Shown here: piece after piece, positions 1-10,465 of the stretch
Layout of the letters: each line of letters begins with the position of its first letter
Numbering within the stretch: the first letter of the stretch is position 1
From: Blastocladiella emersonii ATCC 22665
Taxonomy: Eukaryota > Blastocladiomycota > Blastocladiomycetes > Blastocladiales > Blastocladiaceae
DNA: 64,000 bases
Reading direction: 5' to 3'
Assembly (NCBI GenBank): GCA_025594325.1
Contig: JANHCV010000015.1
Coordinates: forward strand, 186,001-250,000
Translations under genes and position numbers: made by a program
The notes under the pieces: model-generated
Seen by the model: the letters and a program-made list of their open reading frames with translations, nothing else
Told to the model about the DNA's origin: nothing
Database searches by the model: none

Positions 1-3000
1 ATGGTCGCGCCCTCGCCGCCGGTCCACAGGCCGCCGAGCGCGTTGGCGCCCGCCTGCGCGAACGTGTCGATGACGAGCGGCGCGGTGCAGGTGCCCGGAG
101 TGCCCGTCGCCGTCGGCGTGGCGGTCGTCGGGCCGGCCGTCGCGGTCGTGGTGGGGGTGGTACCGGCGCCGCACATGAACTGCATCTGGCTGAGGCGGAA
201 CGGGGTGTTGACCTGCCAGTTGACGAGCGCGAGGGCGTGGCCGAGCTTGATGTTGGCGCCCGCGAACGCCGTCAGCGGGACCGTCGCGACGCCGTCCTTG
301 ACGTACGGGCCGAGGGCGACCTTGAACGAGGCCGCGGGGTCGCGCGCGGTGCACGCGGCGGTGCGCTGCTGCAGCTCGAGCGTCGGGTAGGTCACCTGGG
401 CGTTGGCGGTGGTCGGCGCGATGTTGAACTGGAGCGCCGAGTAGGCCGACAGGTCGCGGCACGACGCGCCGGCAATGTTGGACGCGAAATACGCGCCGGC
501 GGCGGTCGCGGTCACCGTCATGGCGTTGCCCGCGTACGCGGCGTTCGCGAGCTCCGAGCCCGCCCACAGCTGGAGCGAGTTCTGCCCGGCCTGCGCGAAC
601 GTGTCGACGACGAGCGGCGGGCACGTCGCGCCGCCGGTCTGTGTCGGCGCGGGCGTGGTGGTGGCGGTGCCCGTCGGGGTAGCGCCGGCGGCGCACGCGA
701 GGCGGATCTCGCCGACGGCGAACTCGACGTTGAGCGGCCAGTCGCCGATGACGAGGGCGTGGCCGCGCTTGAGGTCGACGTTGGCGGCGAAGGCGGAGAG
801 CGGGACCGTGGCGACGCCGTCCTTGACGTACTGCGCGATGGCGACCGTCGCCGACTGCGCCGGGTCGCGCGCCGTGCACGCGGCGTTGCGGCCCTGCAGC
901 TGCAGGGTCGGGAAGGCCGCGGCGGTGCCCGTGGTGATCTGGCGGATCGAGAAGGTCACGGCCGAGTACACGGTCAGGTCGCGGCACGCCTGGCCGCCGA
1001 GGAGCGTCGCGAAATACGCGCCCGCGGCGGTCGCCTTGGCCGTCATGACGTTGTTGGCGTAGTTGCGGACCAGGCCTTCGGTGCCCGACCACACGCCGAG
1101 AGCGTTGCTAGATTGCGGGGGAAAAGGGCGAGAGAAGTGTCAGCAGAGTGGTCTCGGGCCACAAACGAGCGGTCTGAGCGCCAGCGACGCGTACCTGTCG
1201 GGGTTGGTGAAGGCATCGACGGGGAGCGGCGGGGCGGTGCACTGGCCGGGGGTGCCGGTGGGGTTGACGGGGCCGGTAGTCGTCGTAGTCGTCGGCGGCA
1301 GGTTGTTGCAGCGGTTGACGATGGCGAGGTCGTCCATGACGACCTGGTCGGTGAACGACGAGTACCCGTTGAAGAAGATGGAGAAGGCGCTGGCGGGGTT
1401 GTTGGAGATATCGGCGAGCGGGATGAGCACGTCCTGCTCGGCCCCCGTAAACACCTTCTCGGGCGTGTAGAGGTGGACCTTGACCGTCTTCTTGGGAACG
1501 TAGGCGGCGCAGTTGGCGTCCTTGGAGTCCATGCCGACCGAGTACTCGAACCCGCGCGGCGCCGTGACCTTGAACGACAGGTGCGTGAACTGCGACGCGT
1601 CGAAGCACTGCACCGTGTTGCCGAGCAGCGAGTACCAGTACGTATTGGCCGACTGCGCCTGCGACACGAGCTTGTTGTTGACGATCTCGAACCGCGTCAG
1701 GAACTCGCCCTCCTGCAGCAGGCCGAGCAGCGACTTGGGCGACGTGGCGTGGTTGAAGTCGTCGACGACGAGCGCCTTGTACCGGCACGTCGTGTCGGGG
1801 CACGTATCGCTGCCGATGGCCGGGACCGCGAGCGAGTACGCGGCGACGGGCGCCGCCTTGAACGACGACTCGCCGACGCTGGTGACGGCCGAAACGTAGA
1901 ACTCGCACTGCGACCCGACGTCGACGTTGATCGAGTAGGTCGTCGACGTCACGGGCACCATGCCCGACGAGAACGGCGGGACCGTTGCGCCGAACTTGAT
2001 CTCGCGGTGGTACACGATGTACGACTTGACGGCGGCCGCGGGGTCCTGCATCGCGGGCGCGGCCCAGTTGAGCGTGCACTTCTGGTACTCGGGCGTGATG
2101 ACGAGCCCGGTCGGTGCCGACGGGCCCTGGCCGGCGGCGTAGTTGCCGATGGTGAAGGGTGTGAACTTGGCCGTGTACACGGTGCCGTTGACGGGGCGCA
2201 GCGCCTGGCGCGCGGCGCCGCCCTGCGACCACGACGCGAACCGGTACGCCTGGCGGTCGATGAGCTGCTCCGTGTACAGGTCGACCGAGATCTCGCCGCC
2301 GCTGAGCGTCGGGAACACGGTCGGGGTCTTGAAGGGGGCGAGGTTGAGCAGGACCGAGAGCCCCGGCGGGTCCGTGGTGACCTGGGCGTTGACGACGTTA
2401 GGCGTGACGCGCGTCGTGTACGGGATCACGAGCCCGGGCGTCGTCGGGTGCTTGACGTTGAGGTTGATGGTGAGCTGCGACGGGTACTCGTGGTCGGGCG
2501 CGACGAACGTGATGGCCTTGGCGCCAGCGTACGTGTTGACGAGGTGCTGGTGGCACGAAATGTCGTTGGGACGGCACGGCGGGCCCGGGTAGCAGTGCGA
2601 GATGAGCACTTCCCACGAGTAGTTGGCCTCGGGGATCGCGACGCCGTCCTGCGACGTGACGGTCGCGGTCGCGGTCAGCGAGTCGCCGACGTTGAACTCG
2701 TAGTCCTTCTTGCTCACGGCAATGCCCGACGCGCTGCCGCCGTTGTCGAGCGTCGAGCCCGTGTTGACAGCGCCGCTGGTCGAGGTCACGCGCAGCGACA
2801 CGGTGACGGGCTTGGCCGTCGCGTACGTGTACGTGGCCGTGGCCGTGTTCGGGCCGGCGAACTTGCCCGACCCATCGAGGTCCCACGCGAACGTGAGGGC
2901 GCCGCCGCCGAGCGTGTCGTAGGACCCCGCCGAGTCGAACTTGACGGTGAGCGGGACGGTGCCCGAGGTCTTGTCGGCGGCGACCTTGACGACGGGCAGC

Positions 3001-4508
3001 TCCTTGCTGGCGGCCTGGAACCGCCACACGGTGCCGGCCCAGATCTGGGAGATGTAGAGTGCGCCGTCGGGGCCCTTGGTGATGTCGACGATCTGGGTCG
3101 TGTCGCCGATCATCATGCGGGCCTTGTCGAAGTCGAGCCCGGTCGCGTTGCGGCGCACGCCCCAGAACCCGCCGCGCGTGTAGTCGGCGAAGAAGAGCGC
3201 GTCCTTGTAGTCGGCGGGGAACGACGACGCGCCCGAGTACACGGCGATGCCCGTGATGGCCGACTGCCCGCCGGCCTTGGTCACGACGTTGCCGAACTGG
3301 CCAAAGTGCGAGTACTTGAAGAGCGCCTGCTTGGACTTGGACGGGTTGGTGTACAGCTCGTTGCACGTCGGGAAGTTCTGGGCCTCGACCGTGGCCGAGT
3401 GCATGACGCCCTCGAGGCACGGCCACCCGTAGTTGTTGTTGGCGCCGTTGCCGCCCGTCGCGCGCACGCTCGGGATCAGGTTGATCTCCTCCCAGTCGGC
3501 GAACCCGACGTCGCCGAGGTACAGGTTGTCGGTGGCGGGGTCGACGACGAACCGGTACGGGTTGCGGAACCCGCGCGCGAGGACCTGCAGCTTCGGGGTC
3601 GGCATGCCGGGCTTGAAGGCGTCGAGCGTCGCGACGGGCGCGTACAGGACCTTGCCCAAGTACGAGTCCATGGCCTGCGACATCATGACGCCGCCGAACT
3701 CGGGGTTGGCCGCGCCGCCGTTCGCGTACGGGCACTTGTTGGGTGCCGCGCCCAGGTTCATCGAGTCGCCGGGCAGGAAGCTGTTGTCGCCGACCGACAT
3801 AATCAGGTTCTTGGCGCTGTCGAACCGCAGGTCGCCCTGCGCGTGTGTCGTCGAGCCCGAGCACCAGTCGACGATGATCTCCTCGAGGTTCTCGAGCTTC
3901 TCGAGGTCCGCGTTCCACGCCATGCGCGACAGGGCACCCGACGTGAAGCAGATGCCGGACGGGCACAGGTCCGAGTACACGGGCGTGGGACCACCGACCT
4001 CGCCATCACGCGAGTACAGCAAGTAGACGACCTTCTTGCCAGCGTTCCAGTCCGGGTGCGGAGCGAGCCCGACGAGTCCCTTATCGAAATTATTGAAGGT
4101 GATACCCGAGATATCGGCGGCGACGACGGGGTTGCGGTCCTCGACGGACTTGGCCGTGTAAATCACGCCTAGAAGGGTGCATCAGAGTCGGGATCAGTCT
4201 TGCGTCGGTCGGCGCGGTCGGCGCGGTCGCCGGATCAGCTGAAACACGATGCAAGGCGTGCGTCGTCGGCCCGCCTCGCTTGTGATCCCCGCTGATCCCG
4301 TCGATAGCAGCAGAATCATCAACGTACCGCCCTTGCCGATGATGAAGACGCGGCCGTCGGGGGCGAACCGGACGCCCGTCGGGTTGGCGAGCTTCTCCCA
4401 GGCGGGGACCATGACGAACCCGGGCTCGAGCACCTTCTGCGCGAGGCACCCGGCCACGAACGCGAGCAGCGCGGCGGCCAGGAGGACCGCGGAGCGTGCG
4501 AGGCGCAT
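1..4508 (-). CDS. Secreted PQQ-type glucose/sorbosone dehydrogenase with PKD, FN3 and carbohydrate-binding-like repeats (3' end beyond window)
   Basis: Predicted exons are 4508-4328, 4168-1195 and 1107 to below 1, with donors GTACGT and GTACGC. About 1420 residues are visible. Order: signal peptide (about residues 1-24), a six-bladed glucose/sorbosone dehydrogenase domain (about 25-400; landmarks NNNYGWPCLEG and DVGFADWEEINLI), a PKD-type Ig-like domain starting near PVVKVAADKTSG, a second beta-rich region, an FN3-like domain (APTGLVITPEYQK), then a beta-sandwich module with paired cysteines. From about 1240 down to 1 come at least three copies of a roughly 160-residue module beginning C.APL..D.F and separated by Thr/Pro-rich linkers. 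The family oxidises sugars at the cell surface using PQQ. The C-terminal repeats suggest polysaccharide or wall binding (inference). The reading frame is still open at position 1, so the stop lies outside the window. Confidence 0.85.
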
Positions 4509-4981
4509 GTTGGGCGGTTGGTAGTGGTGGTAGTGGTGCTTCTTGTTCTAGTTGTGGTGCCGGTGCAGGTGCGCAGAGCGTCGTCTAGGTGTAGTGTGCG
4601 ACTCGGTCCGCTCGACCAGCAGCGCCGTAATAGAGTGGAGGGCAGCGGGAGGGAGAGAGATAGTGCTCGACGAGGGAAAACGCCTCGCTCGAGGAGCACA
4701 AGGTTCTCTAGGTTCCGAGATTGGGCAGGGCAGGGCAGGGCAAGCAGCCGTCGGGCCGGACCGACCCTTGATTGGATCCTCGCCAGTTCGACTGCGGTGC
4801 GCGTCCTTTCCGCAACGAGAACCGCAAGGGGGCGCGCCGTCGCAGGTCGCGCGACTTCTGACGCGCGCCGGGTGGCGCAGTTGCCCGCGCGCGACCCTCG
4901 TCGAGCGTCGAGCCCGGGATGCTCACATTTCTCACGCACTGGACAGCTCGTAACGCGGGTGTGTGTGATAAGGGTCCATTT
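4509..4981. other. Intergenic region, upstream of the dehydrogenase gene
   Basis: It lies between the start of the dehydrogenase gene (-) and the stop of the next minus-strand gene. It contains GC-rich sequence with short G/T and purine-rich runs near 4515-4560 and 4640-4680. No convincing TATA box or gene is seen. It should hold the dehydrogenase promoter and the 3' UTR of the 4982-7198 gene. Confidence 0.5.
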
Positions 4982-7198
4982 TCACCAGTCGTCCTCATCG
5001 TCGTCGACACGCAACAGCTCCGGCTGGTGCCTCCGCAGACTCGGCGCCGGCGGCGGCTGCGACGACGACGACGGCGTCGATCCGTATGCTGGCCGGAAGG
5101 GCGAGAACCGGTCGAGGATCGACGTCGACGCCGACTTGCGCAGGCCCGGCCCGCCCGGCGAGCCGCCGCCGAACATGGCCGCGGCCGCGCGCGCGCCGCT
5201 CGCTGGGCCGAACGTCGCGGCGGGTGGCCGGTACGGCGTCCGAGCGAGCGCGGGTGTCGATGCGGCAGGCGTCATCGTCGAGTTCCCCGCCGCGGGCGCG
5301 GGCTCGCCGACCGACGACGCGACCGAGCTGCGCGACCCCGGCCCGCCGCTCGGCAGCGACAGCCCCGCCATGAACGCCTCGAGGTCGCGCTGCATGGTGC
5401 TGCTGCCGGGCCCGCCGACGCCGTCGGGCCACGTCGGGTCGAGCGACGGCGACATGGCGGTTGCGGTCGTGGCCCCCGCAGCCGATAAACGCGACGGGGA
5501 CGTGCTGCGCGAGGTGCCGAGCCGGCCGAGCGAGCCCGGCTGCACCGACGCGGGCCGCCAGTCGGGGAGGGAGGGTGCCGGCGCGGGCGCGTGGCTGCTG
5601 CTGCTGTCGCGGCGCAGGGTCGCGGAGGCGGTCCCGGCGTGGTAAGCGCGGCCGAGCGCTAGACTCGAGGCGGGGCGGCGCAGGCTCGGCTGCTGGTCGC
5701 GGTACAGCGGGTATTGCTGCTGCTGCTGCTGGTAGTGCTGGTGCTGCGTGAACCGGTCCTCGTACTGCGGCGCCGCGGGCGACGAGTGCATGCGCGGCCA
5801 CGAGGCCGTCGGGTGCTGCTGCTGCCCGTGGAGACCCGATGATGGCGGCGCGGTCGCGTGGCGCGAGTGGAGGGTATGCGACGACGAAGAAGAAGAAGAC
5901 GGTAACTCCCCGCCGCGGGATGGCGGGCGATGGTTGTTGCCCTTGGGCGCCGTCGGCGTCGGCGTCTCGGGCGATCCCGCGTCGCTCGTGAGCACATCGC
6001 TGGGCGAGACCCATGCCACCCCGCCACCGCCGCTGGCGCTGCTGCTCGAGTTGGCGCGCGTGCTGCGCGGCGTGGTGACCGCGAGGTGCCGCGGCGTCGC
6101 GGAAGCCGCGCGGTCGGGCTTTACGGCCGCTTCATCGTCGTCGCTTTCAAAGAACCGTTCGGGCGGCGCGGGGACGGGGAGCCGCCACTGTCCGCCGTCC
6201 ATGCACCGAAGCCGCGAGAGCAGCGCGAGCGCGGCACTCATGACCGAGACCTGGTTCGCCGACAGGTCGAGGCTATCCTTAGCCGCCAAAACCGCGGGGC
6301 ACCGGCACGGCGCGCCGACCTCGGCCGCGTCGCACGCGCACCCGGCGGCGGTTAGCTGGCGCAGCGACGTGTTGAGCGCGACGGTGATGGTGGCGAGGTG
6401 CGCGAGGAGGTGCGCGACGGTTGGGTCGAGCTCGGCCGACGCCGCGTCGCGGTTCGCCGCCGACAGCGAGCACGCCGTCTGCAGCAGCATGTCGGCGGCC
6501 GCGTCGCGCTCCACGTCCGTCGGCGAGGACTCCGTGTACCCGTCGGAGGACGACGCGATGAACGACGGCCGCGACCCGCCCGTCGACGACGCATGCGACG
6601 CGAGCGAGCTGCGCCGCAGGTGGTGGTGCGCGGCAGCCGACTCGGGCCGGTACGGCGGCACCCCGGATGCCGTGGTTGGGCTCGCGAGCGCGTGGTGCGC
6701 GGCGCCGAGGCCGGGCGACGGCGTCGAGCGAGGCGGAAGCGCGTGGCGCGACGCCGTGCTGGTGCTCGCCGTGGACCGCGTGGGCGATGCCGGCCCGCGC
6801 CACCCGTGGTTCGAGAGCGGCGGCGACGCGAGCGCTGACGACGACGTGTGGTGCGGATGGTGGTGGTTGACGGTAATCGCGGGCGGCGCGGGCCTGCGCA
6901 CGGGCGACGGCGTCCGCGACCGAGGTGGCTGCCGCGACGAGCGGACCGTCGAGTCGGCGCTCCGTGGCGTCCCGCGCGATCCGGCAACCGCCGACGATGA
7001 GGAGGAGGAGGCGGCGAGCAGGTCCTCGACGGAGCGCGCAAGCGAGTCGAAGAGGACCGTGGTGCGCTGCTTGCGGCGGTTCCGGCGCGTCGTTGGCGGC
7101 GCCGAGGCCGAGCCCGCGCCGGGTGGCGCAGCAGCAGCAGCGGGTGCACCGGCGTGGTCAAGCAGCCGGCCGTGCTGCAGGTGGTGTTGGTAGTCCAT
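4982..7198 (-). CDS. Hypothetical low-complexity protein, Ser/Pro/Ala/His-rich
   Basis: Single exon, 738 residues. The start ATG (7198) sits in a good context (aacaaccATGG). I recognise no catalytic domain. The N-terminal third is Ser/Arg/Pro-rich and probably disordered. The middle (about residues 225-335) is the only ordered-looking part: predicted helices with a Cys cluster (CACD...CRCP) and hydrophobic heptads (MLLQTACSLSAANRDA, VAHLLAHLATITVALN). The rest is Ser, His and Gln homopolymers (for example a Gln run near 5715-5745) with basic Ser-Pro/Thr-Pro sites, and the acidic C-terminus is VDDDEDDW. The length of open frame, start context and codon use support a real gene. A regulatory or scaffold role, phosphorylated at SP/TP sites, is a guess. 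It diverges from the phosphatase gene at 8247. Confidence 0.6.
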   Translation of the reverse strand: MDYQHHLQHGRLLDHAGAPAAAAAPPGAGSASAPPTTRRNRRKQRTTVLFDSLARSVEDLLAASSSSSSAVAGSRGTPRSADSTVRSSRQPPRSRTPSPVRRPAPPAITVNHHHPHHTSSSALASPPLSNHGWRGPASPTRSTASTSTASRHALPPRSTPSPGLGAAHHALASPTTASGVPPYRPESAAAHHHLRRSSLASHASSTGGSRPSFIASSSDGYTESSPTDVERDAAADMLLQTACSLSAANRDAASAELDPTVAHLLAHLATITVALNTSLRQLTAAGCACDAAEVGAPCRCPAVLAAKDSLDLSANQVSVMSAALALLSRLRCMDGGQWRLPVPAPPERFFESDDDEAAVKPDRAASATPRHLAVTTPRSTRANSSSSASGGGGVAWVSPSDVLTSDAGSPETPTPTAPKGNNHRPPSRGGELPSSSSSSSHTLHSRHATAPPSSGLHGQQQHPTASWPRMHSSPAAPQYEDRFTQHQHYQQQQQQYPLYRDQQPSLRRPASSLALGRAYHAGTASATLRRDSSSSHAPAPAPSLPDWRPASVQPGSLGRLGTSRSTSPSRLSAAGATTATAMSPSLDPTWPDGVGGPGSSTMQRDLEAFMAGLSLPSGGPGSRSSVASSVGEPAPAAGNSTMTPAASTPALARTPYRPPAATFGPASGARAAAAMFGGGSPGGPGLRKSASTSILDRFSPFRPAYGSTPSSSSQPPPAPSLRRHQPELLRVDDDEDDW

Positions 7199-8246
7199 GG
7201 TTGTTGGTCGATGAGCGAGCGAGCGGGTCCGCGCCGAGCTAGGATGGATGCATGCGGGCGCAAGGGCCCAGGGACGCGTGCAGCGAGTTGCGGGGCGCCT
7301 TTCCGTGGAGAGTTGGCGGGCGATCTGCGTTGCCTGAAGCGATGAGGGTCGAATCCGTCACCGAGGAAGTGCGAGAACGCGAGGAAACTCTCCTAGGCCC
7401 GCCCCGCGTGGCCGCCACGTGAGAAACGCGTGCGCGATGCGAGACGCGTTTCATTCTCGAGGCGCGCGCGCGCGTGTCTCCGGCGCCTGCGAGGCACTTT
7501 GTGGGCACCGGCGGCGCGGATCGCGCGTGCCGCCCATGGCACCCACGGCGCCGTGACACAAATGCAGTCAGTCGTTCGCCGCGCGCCGTGCGGCCGTGTC
7601 GCGCCCGACGTATTGCCTCGCATCGCAATGTTTCCCGCTGGGCGCCACCATGAGTATCCGGACCGTGGGCAATGTCGGGCGCGCGCGACGGGGCCTGCAC
7701 CCAGTCGGTCTGTTTGCTGCAAGTCTCCTACTCGCCTTTTTGTCTCCACCCGCTCGCGCTCGCACTCACACGCTGGTGCCGCGCCGTCCCGCCCGCTCGA
7801 GCTATCCGCCCTATTACGATTCCTTCCCGATCCATCAATCATCGTGCAGTGCTGTGATCAGGGGCCTCCTATAAGACCTCGCCTGTCCCTGACCCCTCCC
7901 TCTCTAACACCTACCTACTCTTGTATTCGATCCATCGACCATCTGTCACTTGACTCTCTACCTGCCTCGCATCGACCCAGCCTCTCGCTCCTTCCTGCAC
8001 TGGCTGATACCGTCCCGCCCTACCCTGATCGGCTGTACTACACACGCATCGACTACATCTCGGCAACAGCTACTGCACCGGCGCTGCACCACCATCCGCG
8101 AGTCCACCACCCGCGTCGACCCGCTCAACCTGTCCGGCACCATCCCGGCCTTCACCCCCGGTCTCCGTCGCGGTCTGCTCCGCCTCGCCCACCGCCGTCG
8201 TCGACTCGCTGCCGCCGCCCCCGTCCCTCGCACCACCATTGCCACC
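7199..8246. promoter_or_regulatory. Divergent intergenic region between the hypothetical gene (-) and the Nem1-like gene (+)
   Basis: About 1 kb without a supported gene. It carries a pyrimidine-rich leader (about 7870-8240) and a TATA-like stretch (ctataaga) near 7868-7875, roughly 375 nt before the ATG at 8247. Open frames across it are upstream extensions with leader-like composition. Confidence 0.4.
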
Positions 8247-10100
8247 ATGCCGCTCCGCCCCGAGTCGATCCAGCAGCAGCAGCAGCAGCCCGCGCGCTCG
8301 GGTGCCTCGTCGGCGACCACGGCCGCGTCCAAGCTCACGGCCACGGATCCGTGGACGGCCGCCGCCGCGGGCCAGTCGATCCCGAACCCCACGACCCCGA
8401 GCATCACCAACTCGCCCGGGTCGGCCGCGACCGCGCTGTCGGCGCTCTCGGCCAAGGGCCTTCTGGTACTTTCCTCGTCTCTCATCCTTCTCCTCGGGTC
8501 GCCGCCCGTCGTCTATGCCGAGGCCATGCCGTTCCCGCTGCCCGTCGACATGCAGCAGCAGCGCGTTCTCGCCGGCGCCGGCGGCAAGCAGATCGAGTCG
8601 GGCTCGCCGCCGCCGCCTTCGGCCCTCGAGCACATCCCGCCCCCGCCGCCTTCGGCCCTCGAGCACATCCCGCCCCCGCCGCCTTCGATCCCCGAGCACC
8701 ACCACACGCGCGAGCAGGTCGGCGGTCCGCCGCCGCCACCCGGACACGTCGACGACGGCTTGCCCGCCGTCGGTGGCACGGGCCCGACTGTCCCGCTCGC
8801 GGCCTCGGCCTCGGCGGCGACCCCCGCGTTCGCGTTCGTGTTCCTTGCGTTTGTTGCACTGCTAACTGCTCGGTGCGTGCCTCTCCTCCCTCTCGTGTAT
8901 CCATCGTGTGTTCACCCGCCTCAGACCACTCCAAGCAACGTGTCGTCGCGCATCCGCCAGAAGTTCCGCCAGGCGACCAACTCGGTGGTCGGCACCGTCG
9001 GTACGACTGCTTTCCCCCTCGACTCTCGCCTCCCACCGAAGCCTAACCCGTGTGTGATCCGTGTAGGGTACCCGATCTCCAACATCTCGGCGCGCACCAT
9101 CACCATGGCGTGGGCGTCGGCCGGCGGCGCCATCAAGCGCACGGGCCCGCCGCCGACCACGGCCGTGGCCGGTTTCACGTCTCTCTCTTCGGACAACAAC
9201 AGCGGCGAGGATGTCGTGAACCTCGAGGGGTCCGACTACGACTCGGACAACTTCGACGCCATGGACGTGGACCTCGCGGCGCCCACGGGGTTCGTGCCTA
9301 ACCTCGAGGTGACCTCCGACACGATCGACCTCAGCGTCCCCGAGATCCTCGCGTGCACGCCCATCCACGCCGCCGCCGCGCAGCAGACCCAGCAGACCAA
9401 GCCGGCGCCCGCGGTGCTCGTCAAGGCCGAGTCCGAGGAGTCGGGCGACGCGACCATTGCCAAGAAGGCCGAGTCCGAGGAGAACCTGGCGCCGCGCGTC
9501 ACGTCAGTCCCGAAGGTGCAGTTCCCGCTCGCGCTGCCGATCGTGGCGGGCCCTGGCGTCAAGCCGGTGCTGGCGCTGGACCTCGACGAGACGCTGATCC
9601 ACAGCAGCCTGGTGCCGCGCCGGCCCGCCGACTTCTGGATCGAGGTGATCCAGGGCGGCGACATGCGCACGCGCGAGGTGTTCTGGGTGTACAAGCGCCC
9701 GGGCGTCGACGCGTTCCTGGCGGCGGTCAGCCAGGCGTACACGGTGATGGTGTTCACGGCGGGGATCCGCGAGTACGCGAGCCAGATCCTCGACGTGCTC
9801 GACCCGACGGGCACCATCTTCGCGGCGCGCCTGTACCGCGACGCGTGCACCGAGATGCGCGGGCCGGCGCCGCAGTCGGCGTTTGCCAAGGACATGACGC
9901 GCGTGTGCACCGACATGCGCCGCATCATGCTCGTCGACAACACGCCCGGGTGCTTTGCCCTCCAGCCCGCGAACGGGCTCCCGATCAAGTCGTGGTACAC
10001 GGACACCACCGACACCCAGCTGTTCCGCCTCCAGGACTTTCTCCTCTCGGTCGCCAACGTCGACGACCTCCGCCTCGTGCTCCCCGAGTGGCGCATGTAA
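8247..10100 (+). CDS. Nem1/Dullard-like membrane-anchored FCP1-homology protein phosphatase
   Basis: Start ATG at 8247 in context gccaccATGC. The model is 8247-8872, 8936-9000, 9067-10100 (574 residues). The second intron (GTACGA...GTGTAG) is clear. The first uses the favoured donor GTGCGT at 8873 but needs acceptor AAG at 8935 to stay in frame; 8877-8924 is the alternative. The C-terminal FCP1/NIF domain (about 395-574) has the catalytic DLDETLIHSS (first Asp near residue 402) and MLVDNTPGCF, both hallmarks of Mg-dependent HAD-type Ser/Thr phosphatases. Two hydrophobic segments upstream (LLVLSSSLILLLG, AFAFVFLAFVALL) suggest anchoring in the ER/nuclear envelope, as for Nem1, which dephosphorylates lipin and controls phosphatidate use. 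Between them is a Pro-rich repeat. The region between membrane and catalytic domain is acidic. Nem1 versus CTDSP-like assignment is inference. Confidence 0.8.
   Translation: MPLRPESIQQQQQQPARSGASSATTAASKLTATDPWTAAAAGQSIPNPTTPSITNSPGSAATALSALSAKGLLVLSSSLILLLGSPPVVYAEAMPFPLPVDMQQQRVLAGAGGKQIESGSPPPPSALEHIPPPPPSALEHIPPPPPSIPEHHHTREQVGGPPPPPGHVDDGLPAVGGTGPTVPLAASASAATPAFAFVFLAFVALLTARCVPLLPLVYPSCVHPPQTTPSNVSSRIRQKFRQATNSVVGTVGTTAFPLDSRLPPKPNPCVIRVGYPISNISARTITMAWASAGGAIKRTGPPPTTAVAGFTSLSSDNNSGEDVVNLEGSDYDSDNFDAMDVDLAAPTGFVPNLEVTSDTIDLSVPEILACTPIHAAAAQQTQQTKPAPAVLVKAESEESGDATIAKKAESEENLAPRVTSVPKVQFPLALPIVAGPGVKPVLALDLDETLIHSSLVPRRPADFWIEVIQGGDMRTREVFWVYKRPGVDAFLAAVSQAYTVMVFTAGIREYASQILDVLDPTGTIFAARLYRDACTEMRGPAPQSAFAKDMTRVCTDMRRIMLVDNTPGCFALQPANGLPIKSWYTDTTDTQLFRLQDFLLSVANVDDLRLVLPEWRM
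8611..8703 (+). repeat. 33-bp tandem coding repeat, two exact and one variant unit
   Basis: Encodes the unit PPPPPSALEHI, present twice, followed by a diverged PPPPPSIPEH unit, in the linker between the two hydrophobic segments of the Nem1-like protein. The near identity of the copies indicates recent in-frame expansion. Confidence 0.8.
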
Positions 10101-10465
10101 CAGGCGCCGGTCAGCGACGGCGCACCACCACCCTCAAGAACTACACCAAGACTAGACCGGCTTCGCCTGCTCGGTTTCCCTCCCCGCTCTCGTCGCTCCA
10201 CCTGTACAACTCCCTTCTTCCCTCCCTCTCTTTGCTTCCTCTTGCGGCGTGTATACCGCCCGTCTGGCGAAACTCCATGTAAATGTATCACTACGACTGA
10301 ACGAACACCGGAGTCCGTCCGTGTCAGCCGCGAGGGAGCGAGAGCCAAGCGTGGGAGTTCACCTCGACATGACCAACGCGACTCGCAAGCAAGCCACTTC
10401 GCCGAGGGTCTTCCCACCCGCCGGCCCTCGCTCTCTTTCTCTCCCCTTTGCACCCAGTCGCAGCC
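10101..10465. other. Intergenic region
   Basis: 3' UTR of the phosphatase gene and a C/T-rich leader before the next start at 10466. No RNA gene or clear TATA box is seen. Confidence 0.4.

Noticed and set aside
237-4172. Long plus-strand open frame opposite the sugar dehydrogenase
   Set aside because: Arg/Val/Gly-rich shadow of a GC-rich gene. The minus strand gives a signal peptide and recognisable domains.
8466-8525. Intron within the first hydrophobic segment of the Nem1-like gene
   Set aside because: Candidate donor GTACTT lacks the GTRCG pattern, no good acceptor follows, and the unspliced reading gives a sensible membrane segment.
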